Assembly: GCA_964370835.1 (NCBI GenBank) | Contig: CAYJLO010000002.1 | Span: 1 to 64,000, forward strand | DNA from: CAYJAD01 sp964370835 | Lineage (GTDB): Bacteria > Desulfobacterota > Desulfovibrionia > Desulfovibrionales > Desulfovibrionaceae | Reading direction: 5' to 3' | DNA: 64,000 nucleotides | The notes under the pieces: generated by a model | What the model was told of the DNA's origin: nothing | Databases searched by the model: none | Seen by the model: only the letters and a program-made list of their open reading frames with translations | Position numbers and translations under genes: made by a program | Shown here: one piece after another, positions 34,395 to 42,232 of the stretch | Position numbering within the stretch: position 1 is the first letter of the stretch | Layout of the letters: the number at the start of each line of letters is the position of its first letter

Positions 34395-36068
34395 TTATTT
34401 TTTGAGTATATCTTTTTGTAATTGTTCTATGGTTAAGGCTTTGTAGTTATTGGCACGCAAAGCCAATAAATGTTTTTCAAAGAGCAAAAGATTTTTCAAC
34501 ATATCTTGGTTAAACGTATCCTTGGTGGCATTTAAATCCTTTTTAACTTGCGTTAACGCTTCGTTAATTAAGGTTGTATCTTGAGCGCGCAAATCTTCCA
34601 CTTTAGTTTTATAGAATTGCGTGGTTTGTTTAATGGCACTTTCAAAATCAGCAATACCCTCACGCGCCTTTTTGATACTGCTATCGGCGGTGGTGGAGAT
34701 GCCCTTTTTGGCACCTTCTTTTTTCACCCTTTCAAAGTTGGCAATGGCTCCTTTGATAATGGCAATGCGTGAAGCAAAATTTTGCACCGACTCAATGAGA
34801 AAGGCCATATTACGAATCTCAGATGTGGCCGTAAGCATTTGTTGTCTTTCAAAAGCAATATTATTTTCTTTTAATATATTACGCAAATGCTGATAGTTTT
34901 TCTTTTCTGTTTCATTGGTACTATGGGCAATGAGGCGATCAATTTCGTCCAAAGGATTGTTTTTGGTATTGAGTAAAAGCGCACCTTGTTCCCCAGCTTT
35001 TGCCCATTCATTTTGTAAAACTTCTTGTCTATTACCGCCGGGGGTATTGATGCCGGACAAGGCTAATCTAAAGCCCATGTCTCGTAAAGAAACAGGGCCA
35101 TCCACTTGAAAGAAAGCCACTTCTTCACGTCTACCGGGGTAGATTTCTTCTAAACCGGAAAGAAAGCTTCCGCCTTTACGAATATATCCGCCAGCTGAGC
35201 CGTGCAGGCGACCACCTAGGGAAAAACGAAATACATCCATGACCATTTCCGCCGCATTGCCGGCGGTATCGTAGAGGCCCAATTTATTGGCTTTGCGTGA
35301 GCCTATGCGTAAAGGGTTCTCTTCAATACGAGTGGCTGTTTCTGGACGAAAAACAGCATAATTGCCAAAATCTTCACCTTCTTCCAAGGGAAAAAAGTCT
35401 TGTTCTAAAAATTGTTGTGCTGTGGTGGTGTGTCCACCTCTGGCGGCGTATTCCCATTCCACTTCCGTGGGCAGGCGCAAATAACCAACATTGCGCGTAT
35501 CATTATGAAAAGCAGGTAAGCTTTGAGGATGATTTTTTAAAAGCCATGTCATATATTTTTCGGTAAATGTCATGACTTCATACCACGTAATATCAGTTTT
35601 GGGGCGAACATTTTCCGCCGAGGGAGCAGGGCAGGTTTCCTGCATAACAGCATCCCATTGTAGGCCTGTCACTTCATATTTACCCATAAGGTAATACAGG
35701 TAATCTCCCTTGGGAGCATGGGGCTGCCAAGCACTGGGTAAGTCCTTTTGGGCAAATGGAGCCGCGAGGGTTGTTGTGTGGCGACTGTCATAATAGGCTC
35801 GGTCTTCACTTTTGGCATTATCATACCCAAAGCGTGTGCTCATATCCCATAAAAAGCCTTTGGCAGGCACGCCCACAATTTTAAACATCATGGACATATC
35901 GCAAGGCATGGGTAAGCCAATATCTCCCACGGCGGGGGCAGGGTTAAAACCTTCTTCGGAGGATGCACTGCCTTTGAGGGTTAAAGCTGCGTATGCCGGA
36001 GTCAAGAGCAATTGAGAGCTCATAAGGCATGCACCGAGTACACGTATAATGGTAGCATTAGATATCAC
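34395..36068 (-). CDS. Periplasmic SUMF1/FGE-fold protein (TagR-like) with helical C-terminus
   Basis: A 557-residue exported protein (signal peptide to about Ala28). Residues 45-340 form a formylglycine-generating-enzyme-type C-lectin fold with the usual landmarks: YLRLPTEVEWEYAARGG (196-212), DTAGNAAEM (267-275), RKGGSFL (297-303) and GFRLAL (332-337). The catalytic cysteines of true sulfatase-modifying enzymes are not evident, so a binding role is likely. Residues 345-557 are helical with coiled-coil character. The GTG start has GGAGG 6 bases ahead. It overlaps the ABC permease gene by 11 bases. SUMF1-fold TagR acts with TagS and TagT in the periplasmic arm of type VI secretion control, which this triplet resembles. 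Confidence 0.82.
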   Translation of the reverse strand: MISNATIIRVLGACLMSSQLLLTPAYAALTLKGSASSEEGFNPAPAVGDIGLPMPCDMSMMFKIVGVPAKGFLWDMSTRFGYDNAKSEDRAYYDSRHTTTLAAPFAQKDLPSAWQPHAPKGDYLYYLMGKYEVTGLQWDAVMQETCPAPSAENVRPKTDITWYEVMTFTEKYMTWLLKNHPQSLPAFHNDTRNVGYLRLPTEVEWEYAARGGHTTTAQQFLEQDFFPLEEGEDFGNYAVFRPETATRIEENPLRIGSRKANKLGLYDTAGNAAEMVMDVFRFSLGGRLHGSAGGYIRKGGSFLSGLEEIYPGRREEVAFFQVDGPVSLRDMGFRLALSGINTPGGNRQEVLQNEWAKAGEQGALLLNTKNNPLDEIDRLIAHSTNETEKKNYQHLRNILKENNIAFERQQMLTATSEIRNMAFLIESVQNFASRIAIIKGAIANFERVKKEGAKKGISTTADSSIKKAREGIADFESAIKQTTQFYKTKVEDLRAQDTTLINEALTQVKKDLNATKDTFNQDMLKNLLLFEKHLLALRANNYKALTIEQLQKDILKK

Positions 36069-37419
36069 GAATAACCTCCGAAGGTATTATTTTAGCGGCT
36101 TTGGTGGCTGGTATAAAGGTAGCCATAAGCGATAAAGCAAGAACAATACAAAAGCCTAAAGCAAAGTGTTCTGGCGGTAAAGAGCATATTTCTTCTGCAT
36201 CTTGACGACTTTGCGCAAAAAGATAATCAATAAAGTATGCTGCAAGCCCATAAAGAGTTGCCGCCAAGGTTGAGCCCAACACCGCCGTTAAAAAACTTTG
36301 AAAGAGCGGGAAAATCATAATATCCATGCCATCATAGCCCACAAGCCGTAAAATACCAAGATAGCGTTCTTTACGGCGAACGGCCGCCAAGGCATGACTG
36401 GCGGTGGAAGCTAAAAAGCCCAAAGCCGCAGTACTACCAATGAGGGCAAAAATAAGGTTAAGTGATGTATTCAAAGCTTTTACCGTGGCGATTTCCTCTG
36501 CCTTGGTATAGACATCAATGGATTTTTCAGTAAAATAGCTGCGTAATGCCGTAACAGCGTCCAAGTTCTTGGCATACAAACGAAAAGCCGGATAAATACG
36601 CTCTGTGCTGGGGGCAGGATCTCCTGTCCAGCCTTGTTCTTTGCTTAAACGAGCATCTTCCAAAGGTTGACGTCCATCGCGAAAATCTTCCGTGGCTTCT
36701 AAGAGAGCTAAGGGCACAAAGGCCACATCTTTTTGCTGTATGGCTAGGGGCAGTACCGCACGCACCCAAAGGCGCACCGTGGCACGCTCCACTTTACCCT
36801 TATGTAGTCTTTCCACCTGCCCTTGCAAAAGGCTATGGGCCGCGGCGCCTAGCTTGCGGGCAGCTTCTGCCGAAAGGGTGATACTAAAAGCATCATCTGG
36901 TTTTTGCGTAAAGACTGCCTTGGATGGGTCTTCCGCGACTGTTTCAGGCAAATTTTTTTCTTTAGAGGCATTTTCAGCAATGTCTTTTTGTTGCTTTTTT
37001 TGTTCCACAGCTGAAGAGTCTTCCAATGTAGGCATATACGGCTCAAGTAAGGTATCACCCGGGCCTGTGGGTTCTAAGGAAGCGGTTATACGTTTTAACA
37101 TATTACTTTCTCCCCATGGGCGTATATCCATGGTGGCGGCAATGGAACGTGTTTTGGGCAAGATAAAGCCCACATGAGGATTTTGTGCCATTTTTTGAAT
37201 CCATGTGGGGGTATAGTTTCCGCTGGATACGGGGATAATTTCCAAATTATGAGGGTTGTTTTGCAACCTGTCGGTCATGGTGGTGATGATGCCATATTTC
37301 ACCCCATATAAAACCAGTAATGGAGTAAGTACAGCGGCCAAAGATAGGACAGCGCATGCGGATAATAATCTTTCATGACAATAATCCTTATACGCAAGAA
37401 GACAAGATTTTGCTAACAT
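36058..37419 (-). CDS. FtsX-type ABC transporter permease (TagS/LolC-like)
   Basis: A 453-residue inner-membrane protein with the MacB/LolC layout: one helix at the N-terminus (about 20-40), a large periplasmic domain of about 270 residues, then three C-terminal helices (FALIGSTAALGFLAS, FLTAVLGSTLAATLYG, FCIVLALSLMATFIP). Such permeases do mechanical work on periplasmic partners rather than carry solutes across the membrane. GGAG precedes the ATG. The gene overlaps the ATPase gene by 7 bases and the SUMF1 gene by 11, so the three are made in fixed proportion. Confidence 0.85.
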   Translation of the reverse strand: MLAKSCLLAYKDYCHERLLSACAVLSLAAVLTPLLVLYGVKYGIITTMTDRLQNNPHNLEIIPVSSGNYTPTWIQKMAQNPHVGFILPKTRSIAATMDIRPWGESNMLKRITASLEPTGPGDTLLEPYMPTLEDSSAVEQKKQQKDIAENASKEKNLPETVAEDPSKAVFTQKPDDAFSITLSAEAARKLGAAAHSLLQGQVERLHKGKVERATVRLWVRAVLPLAIQQKDVAFVPLALLEATEDFRDGRQPLEDARLSKEQGWTGDPAPSTERIYPAFRLYAKNLDAVTALRSYFTEKSIDVYTKAEEIATVKALNTSLNLIFALIGSTAALGFLASTASHALAAVRRKERYLGILRLVGYDGMDIMIFPLFQSFLTAVLGSTLAATLYGLAAYFIDYLFAQSRQDAEEICSLPPEHFALGFCIVLALSLMATFIPATKAAKIIPSEVIRDI

Positions 37420-38216
37420 GTACCACTCCCTTTACCAAGGCTTCCCACAGGGGCTATACCATGAATAGTCACAGGTTTTGGAGGGCTTTCTTGTATATTT
37501 ATATCGCTTAAGTGGGCATAAATACGTCCCTCTTCTCGAGTGACTTTTGTACTCACCAAACGAAATCCGGCTGCTTTTGCCGTGTCTGGAAAATGGCTCA
37601 CCATCACCACGGAAATCTGTTTTTCGCGCGCTATGGATGTGAAAAGCTCAAGTACCATTTGTGCATTATAAGGGTCTAAAGATGCCACAGGTTCGTCGGC
37701 TAAAATAAGCTGTGGCTCATGGATAAGGGCACGAGCAATGGCAAAGCGTTGTCTTTCACCCACAGACATTTGAGCAGGCTTTTTTTGTAAAAGATGTGAA
37801 ATATCCAATTGTTCGGCCAACTGTTCAAGATTTTCTCTATGTTGTTTTTGCGTACAACAAAGGGCAATATTTTCAAGACCATTTAAGAAGGGGAGTAAGC
37901 CACCTGTTTGTAAAATATAACCAATATGCTTTTGGCGTAATTGCGCAAGGGTGCTTTGTTGCCCTTTTTTCCATAAGGCGACAATGTCCAAAGGCATATC
38001 CAAAGGGCAAAAAGAAAAAATGCTATTTGCTTCCAACTGCGGTTCAAGGGCAGTGGATAAAATATCCAATGCTGTGCTTTTACCACAACCACTGGAACCC
38101 ACCAAGGCCACCAGTTCTCCTCGTGCAACATGAAAATTTTGCACATGTAAGGAAAAGCCTTCACCTAAGCCATGACTTTTATGTAACTTTTGTATATCTA
38201 TGATAGTATTCATCAT
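37413..38216 (-). CDS. LolD/MacB-type ABC ATPase (TagT-like)
   Basis: The 267-residue ATPase partner of the FtsX-type permease. Walker A is GSSGCGKST (38-46), the signature MSVGERQRFAIARAL, Walker B LILADEPVASLDP and the His switch MVSHFPDTAKAAG. The C-terminal 40 residues are an extension beyond the usual domain. Two tandem ATGs (38216, 38213) could serve as start and neither has a good ribosome site, so translation may depend on readthrough from upstream. A 100-base gap with a hairpin separates it from the VWA gene. Confidence 0.9.
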   Translation of the reverse strand: MMNTIIDIQKLHKSHGLGEGFSLHVQNFHVARGELVALVGSSGCGKSTALDILSTALEPQLEANSIFSFCPLDMPLDIVALWKKGQQSTLAQLRQKHIGYILQTGGLLPFLNGLENIALCCTQKQHRENLEQLAEQLDISHLLQKKPAQMSVGERQRFAIARALIHEPQLILADEPVASLDPYNAQMVLELFTSIAREKQISVVMVSHFPDTAKAAGFRLVSTKVTREEGRIYAHLSDINIQESPPKPVTIHGIAPVGSLGKGSGTC

Positions 38217-38256
38217 TTTAGTGCTTTGTTTTTAAGCGCAAGGCGCCATATGAAAA

Positions 38257-38293
38257 TGGGGGATGATTTGCTTTTATACACAACCATCCCCCA
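38257..38293 (-). terminator. Hairpin inside the Srf cluster (weak terminator or attenuator)
   Basis: TGGGGGATG (38257-38265) is complementary to CATCCCCCA (38285-38293), a perfect 9-bp stem with a 19-base loop. Read on the minus strand it is followed by ATTTTCAT, a short U-run. It sits in the 100-base gap after the VWA stop, between the srfABC-to-VWA part and the ABC-SUMF1 part of the cluster. It could reduce or time expression of the last three genes. Confidence 0.6.
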
Positions 38294-38316
38294 AAATAAC
38301 TACGCTACAATAAACG

Positions 38317-40260
38317 TTACGGTAACATGGTTAAAGGCACACGGTACATCCAATCGCCGGGATTGGCGGCACCAAAGCTTTCCCATTGGCTACGATCTTT
38401 GTCGTATTCTTCATAACGAGCTAAGCGGGACTTTAATCTATTAATGAAAGTGGTTTGTTGACCAATGCTCATGCGGTACCAATCTTCTTCGCGCAGTAAC
38501 ATGATATCACTTTTATAGGGAAGTCCTTCTAAAAATTCACCAAGCACTCCCAGCTGCGAAAGATTTTGCCCTTGCGGCATGGGGCTGTTGGGGTCACGAG
38601 CTGCGCGTGTTGAAGCGGACAAAATACCTTGGAAAAAATCTTTAGCATCGGTTTTTTTGGTACGTTCAGCGTTGTCAATAATAATGTTAAGTTGTTGACT
38701 TAAATCATTCAGTTGGTTTTTTGTAAGCAGTACGGCCACTTCCACTGTGGAGGCTTGCTCGCCTTTGGCAAGTTTTTGTAAGTCCATATCGGCAATCCAA
38801 GAATCCTTTACGGAAGGAGCACGAGCTTCATTTACCTTACCAAAAAACTCCAATTGCATGGCGTAGCCCAAGGCTGCAGCCATGTTTTTAGCTTCTTCTT
38901 CGGCCGATAAATTTTTACTTTGTTCTGTGCTTGGTTTTGTGATGAGCTTACCATCAAGTGTCATTTGCACCATGGTTACAATGCCGGAAGTAAGGGCTGT
39001 GGATGCGGTATCAAAATTTTTTACCCCTTCTTGCACTGTAGCGGCATTGACGGAAAGATAATTGGAGCGATTATCTGAAAGGCGTGTGAGTAAACGATAG
39101 GCTTGCTCAGCTTGGCCATGGTCCTTCTTTCCTTTGGGAGATTTAATATGCAACGCAGAAACACGTACGCCCTTGGTGCGCGCATAGTCAGCTAGCTCTG
39201 GCATATCCATTTTCACCGTGGCATAAGGATCAGTGGGGGGGAGTGGGCCGGCATCAGTAATGACAATAAGCATACGCGTATTGTATTCATCCCAAGAAAG
39301 GCTGTCTAAAGCCATTTTTATGCCGGACGGAGAGTTTTCCGTAAAGGTGTGGGTGGAAGAGCTGGCCTCTTTCACTTTGGCCAATTCTGTTTCCAACATG
39401 GTGCGATCTTTTGCCGTTACCAAATCGCTGACTACACGGCTTTCATATTCCGTGCCGGGTTTAGCTTCTGGGCTGCTACGAAAAGCCACCACACCAAAGG
39501 CCACGTCATCGTGTAGTTTAGCTTCTTCCAATTGATCATAGACCGAACGCATAACATTAAGACTTTGGTCAATGTATGGTTTCATGGAAATGGTGGTATC
39601 AATAACAAAAGCAATGGCGGTGCGCGGAGAGGATTTTTTTTCTGCATCCTTAGTGGCACCTGGATCTATGGAAGCCACTTCCAAGAATTTTACCCCTTCA
39701 AAAGGATCATTCATGGCCAAAATGGGCATGAGGTAAAAGCGGTTGGCATCCACGGCCCCTTCTTTTTCAGAGGGTTCTGTGGCTACCACATTGGAAGCGT
39801 CTAGTATTGTAGTATCTTTTGCCACAACGGCTTTTTGAATTTCAGCTAACTTTTTTTCCATTTGGGTGGAAGTGCAAATATCCATAAGGCCTTGCTCATT
39901 TTTGAAAAAGAGCAAGGGATTGCGTGAGCTTCTATCTGTAAAAAGTAAGGTTAAGGATTGGTTCCAAGCTGTGGATTTAGCTTCCTCAAGCCAGCCTTGC
40001 GGGCCAGTACCCAAAGGACCCACGTGAAGCCAACCTTCTTGTTTACCATAGACATAGAGCACCGTGAAAGGTTTTACATTTTCCTGCACCACAGTGGCTG
40101 AGGCATTGGGACTTTGTAATAAATGTGCATTGGGGTGGCTTATGACGCGTTGATACAGCGATTTTTTACCCTCTTGTAATAGAGGGGTGGCTGCCAAAGC
40201 TGACATATGTGCAACGCATAGGAAGGACATAGTTAAAAGTGTACATACAAATTTACGCAT
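38317..40260 (-). CDS. Periplasmic von Willebrand factor A protein with SH3-like N-terminus (PpkA periplasmic-half-like)
   Basis: A 647-residue secreted protein (signal peptide to about Ala24). An SH3-like segment spans about 35-95 (NAHLLQSPNASA, QEGWLHVGP). The VWA domain spans about 212-430: the metal site is a variant DTTIS at 221-225 in place of DxSxS, and VITDAGP at 333-339 is the later Asp motif. The C-terminal 200 residues are helical. The order of SH3-like domain and VWA recalls the periplasmic part of the kinase PpkA of type VI systems, but no kinase domain or membrane helix is present. A GGGAG site precedes the start. Its likely role is to bind a partner in the envelope. Confidence 0.78.
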   Translation of the reverse strand: MRKFVCTLLTMSFLCVAHMSALAATPLLQEGKKSLYQRVISHPNAHLLQSPNASATVVQENVKPFTVLYVYGKQEGWLHVGPLGTGPQGWLEEAKSTAWNQSLTLLFTDRSSRNPLLFFKNEQGLMDICTSTQMEKKLAEIQKAVVAKDTTILDASNVVATEPSEKEGAVDANRFYLMPILAMNDPFEGVKFLEVASIDPGATKDAEKKSSPRTAIAFVIDTTISMKPYIDQSLNVMRSVYDQLEEAKLHDDVAFGVVAFRSSPEAKPGTEYESRVVSDLVTAKDRTMLETELAKVKEASSSTHTFTENSPSGIKMALDSLSWDEYNTRMLIVITDAGPLPPTDPYATVKMDMPELADYARTKGVRVSALHIKSPKGKKDHGQAEQAYRLLTRLSDNRSNYLSVNAATVQEGVKNFDTASTALTSGIVTMVQMTLDGKLITKPSTEQSKNLSAEEEAKNMAAALGYAMQLEFFGKVNEARAPSVKDSWIADMDLQKLAKGEQASTVEVAVLLTKNQLNDLSQQLNIIIDNAERTKKTDAKDFFQGILSASTRAARDPNSPMPQGQNLSQLGVLGEFLEGLPYKSDIMLLREEDWYRMSIGQQTTFINRLKSRLARYEEYDKDRSQWESFGAANPGDWMYRVPLTMLP

Positions 40261-40291
40261 GAGGTAACTCCCACATAATAGTTAATTCTCT

Positions 40292-41065
40292 TTATTGTTC
40301 TTGAACAGCGTCAATATTTCTTTTGGCAAACCATTTATCATACAATTTGGTGAGTGCCATATTTTGTTGTATTTGTTCCAAACGAGCTGAAACCTCTGCG
40401 CTAAGTGCCTCATTCTCTTTAGAAAACACATAGCCATAATTTAATACTTGAAGTGATTCTTTAAGTAAATGTATTTGTTTGTAATGTTCTTCCAAGGGGC
40501 GAAGATTAAGTTCATCACCCAGCAAAGCTTCAACATTTCCACTCAAAAGCAAATCAAACAAAGTTTTCTTATGCTTAAGAGCAATAATGGTGCTATCTTT
40601 TAGCTCTTCAAAAGCAAATTTTTCTGCTGAAGAACCGCGTAATACCCCTAAAATGCTGAAAGATAAGGCATCTATATCTTGTAAAGGGCTTTCCTTCAAT
40701 ACAAGGGCTTTTATGTTGGATTGTAAATGCGAGCGAGAAACAAAATACCTTTCTTCCAACTCTGGTGTTATTAAGGTGCTTAGTAGAAGCATCTGGCAGC
40801 TATTTTGATCTAGCATGGCAAGCCCTGTAGCCATATCAGTGGAAGTAAATTCAAGGTGATAAGGCAACTCTAAAGCTTCAAGCACATCCATATCAAATCC
40901 ATGTCTTTTGTGTGTACTATCAAAAAACACATAGGGAGGGCTATTATCCACAACACACAGCTGCAGCACCCCTTTGGAAGGTTTCTGCGCAGTGGCTTCT
41001 TGAGCAAAGCTTTGACTCGAGAGAGTGCAAAGTAAAGGAATCATAAGACAAATATAACGTAACAT
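40292..41065 (-). CDS. Periplasmic family-3 solute-binding protein
   Basis: A 257-residue exported protein (signal peptide about 1-22, cleavage near SFA). The fold is the amino-acid/polar-solute type SBP_bac_3: VLQLCVVDNSPPYVF, GFDMDVLEAL, GVLRGSSAEKFA and NYGYVFSKEN are the usual strands. No transport permease of that family is near, so it may sense rather than import, as do the binding domains of some histidine kinases. The start at 41065 is taken because the signal peptide begins there; an in-frame ATG at 41119 would overlap the Sel1 gene. AAGGA lies 13 bases upstream, rather far. Confidence 0.7.
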   Translation of the reverse strand: MLRYICLMIPLLCTLSSQSFAQEATAQKPSKGVLQLCVVDNSPPYVFFDSTHKRHGFDMDVLEALELPYHLEFTSTDMATGLAMLDQNSCQMLLLSTLITPELEERYFVSRSHLQSNIKALVLKESPLQDIDALSFSILGVLRGSSAEKFAFEELKDSTIIALKHKKTLFDLLLSGNVEALLGDELNLRPLEEHYKQIHLLKESLQVLNYGYVFSKENEALSAEVSARLEQIQQNMALTKLYDKWFAKRNIDAVQEQ

Positions 41066-41081
41066 ATATAGAATATTGTCC

Positions 41082-42218
41082 TTATTTCCACATTTGTAAA
41101 AGGTTTTTAGCGGTGGCATCGCCTTTTTGTGCTTCTTGTGTAGCCCATGTTTGTAAACGTGCTAAATGCTCTTTGGCAGAAGCATCACCAGCTTGCGCGG
41201 CCTTGGTATACCATGCATACGCTTCTTGTGGATCGGGGCTAATGCTACCTTTGGCACCTTCGTGACTTGGGTCATAATACCCGGCCAAGGCTGTCATGGC
41301 TGTGGAAACACCTTTTTGAGCGGCATCTTCAAAGAGTAAAAAGACTGCATCTTGTGCCTTAGCATCATTTTGTGCTTGTGCTTGCAAGCTTGTGGCCAAG
41401 GTGTGGCTTTTTTCCCCTGAATCATTTTGACGTAAAAGTTCGCGAGCAGAATCCATGGGGCTAAGCGTTGCTGCACTGCTTTGTGAAGAGGCGGCATCGG
41501 CATTTTCAGCAGGGGATTGTGGCGCATTTTCTTGTGGCTGTGCGGCCTCCTGTTCGTTTTCTTCTGCCTTTTGTGCGTCATCTTCATTTGAAGAAGGTTG
41601 CACTTCTTCACCTTGTGTGGTGTCTGGTAATTGCTCAGCATCTTGCTGTGAAAGATACCACCAAAGCCCTGCACCCAAAAGAGCACAAAGAAGCACCACT
41701 CCAAGGATGACAGGGAGCATATTTTTTTTCGCAGGCTCTTCTTGTGCCATGGTCATTTCTGGCAGTGGATCAGGCTCAAGAGCTGGTTCTGGTTGTGGAG
41801 CGGGCTCAGGGGTTGGTTCTGGCTCTTTTTCCACAACAGGTGCCACAGGGGCTGCCATTTGCACATGGCCCATGCCTTGACCACCCACCATGGATGAGTG
41901 GATAATATCTGATATGGCAAGCGTGTGAATAGTAATATTTCCGGTAGCTTCTTTAATTTGTAATCTGTACAAATCAAGGCTGTCTAGGTGATCCACCACT
42001 TCGGGCCCCACAGCAAGACGCAATTGTTCATTGGTGCAATCCCATGCTTGAGGGTGCATAAATACTTCTGCACTTTGCCAGCCCTCAGGAGAGAGGCAGT
42101 CTTGTGTGGATGCATTGGTTAAGGCGAAGGTGGGCTCTGCATCGCACGTCAAAGGGCTTACAGTAATGATGCCATGGCCTGGGCCTTTATGGGGATCTGG
42201 AGTAAATTCTACTGGCAT
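41082..42218 (-). CDS. Bitopic Sel1-repeat protein of the Srf cluster
   Basis: A 378-residue protein in three parts. Residues 1-115 are a soluble beta-rich N-terminal domain with no signal peptide (cytoplasmic). A Pro/Glu linker is followed by one membrane helix (about 167-189, MLPVILGVVLLCALLGAGLWWYLS cut here to its core). The periplasmic part starts with a Glu/Asn/Ala-rich low-complexity stretch and ends in Sel1-like repeats (AMTALAGYYDP, EAYAWYTKAAQAGDASAKEHLARL, AQKGDATAKNLLQMW). Such repeats bind proteins. It lies 14 bases after srfC. AAGGAA precedes the ATG. Confidence 0.72.
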   Translation of the reverse strand: MPVEFTPDPHKGPGHGIITVSPLTCDAEPTFALTNASTQDCLSPEGWQSAEVFMHPQAWDCTNEQLRLAVGPEVVDHLDSLDLYRLQIKEATGNITIHTLAISDIIHSSMVGGQGMGHVQMAAPVAPVVEKEPEPTPEPAPQPEPALEPDPLPEMTMAQEEPAKKNMLPVILGVVLLCALLGAGLWWYLSQQDAEQLPDTTQGEEVQPSSNEDDAQKAEENEQEAAQPQENAPQSPAENADAASSQSSAATLSPMDSARELLRQNDSGEKSHTLATSLQAQAQNDAKAQDAVFLLFEDAAQKGVSTAMTALAGYYDPSHEGAKGSISPDPQEAYAWYTKAAQAGDASAKEHLARLQTWATQEAQKGDATAKNLLQMWK

Positions 42219-42232
42219 GATATTTCCTTATA

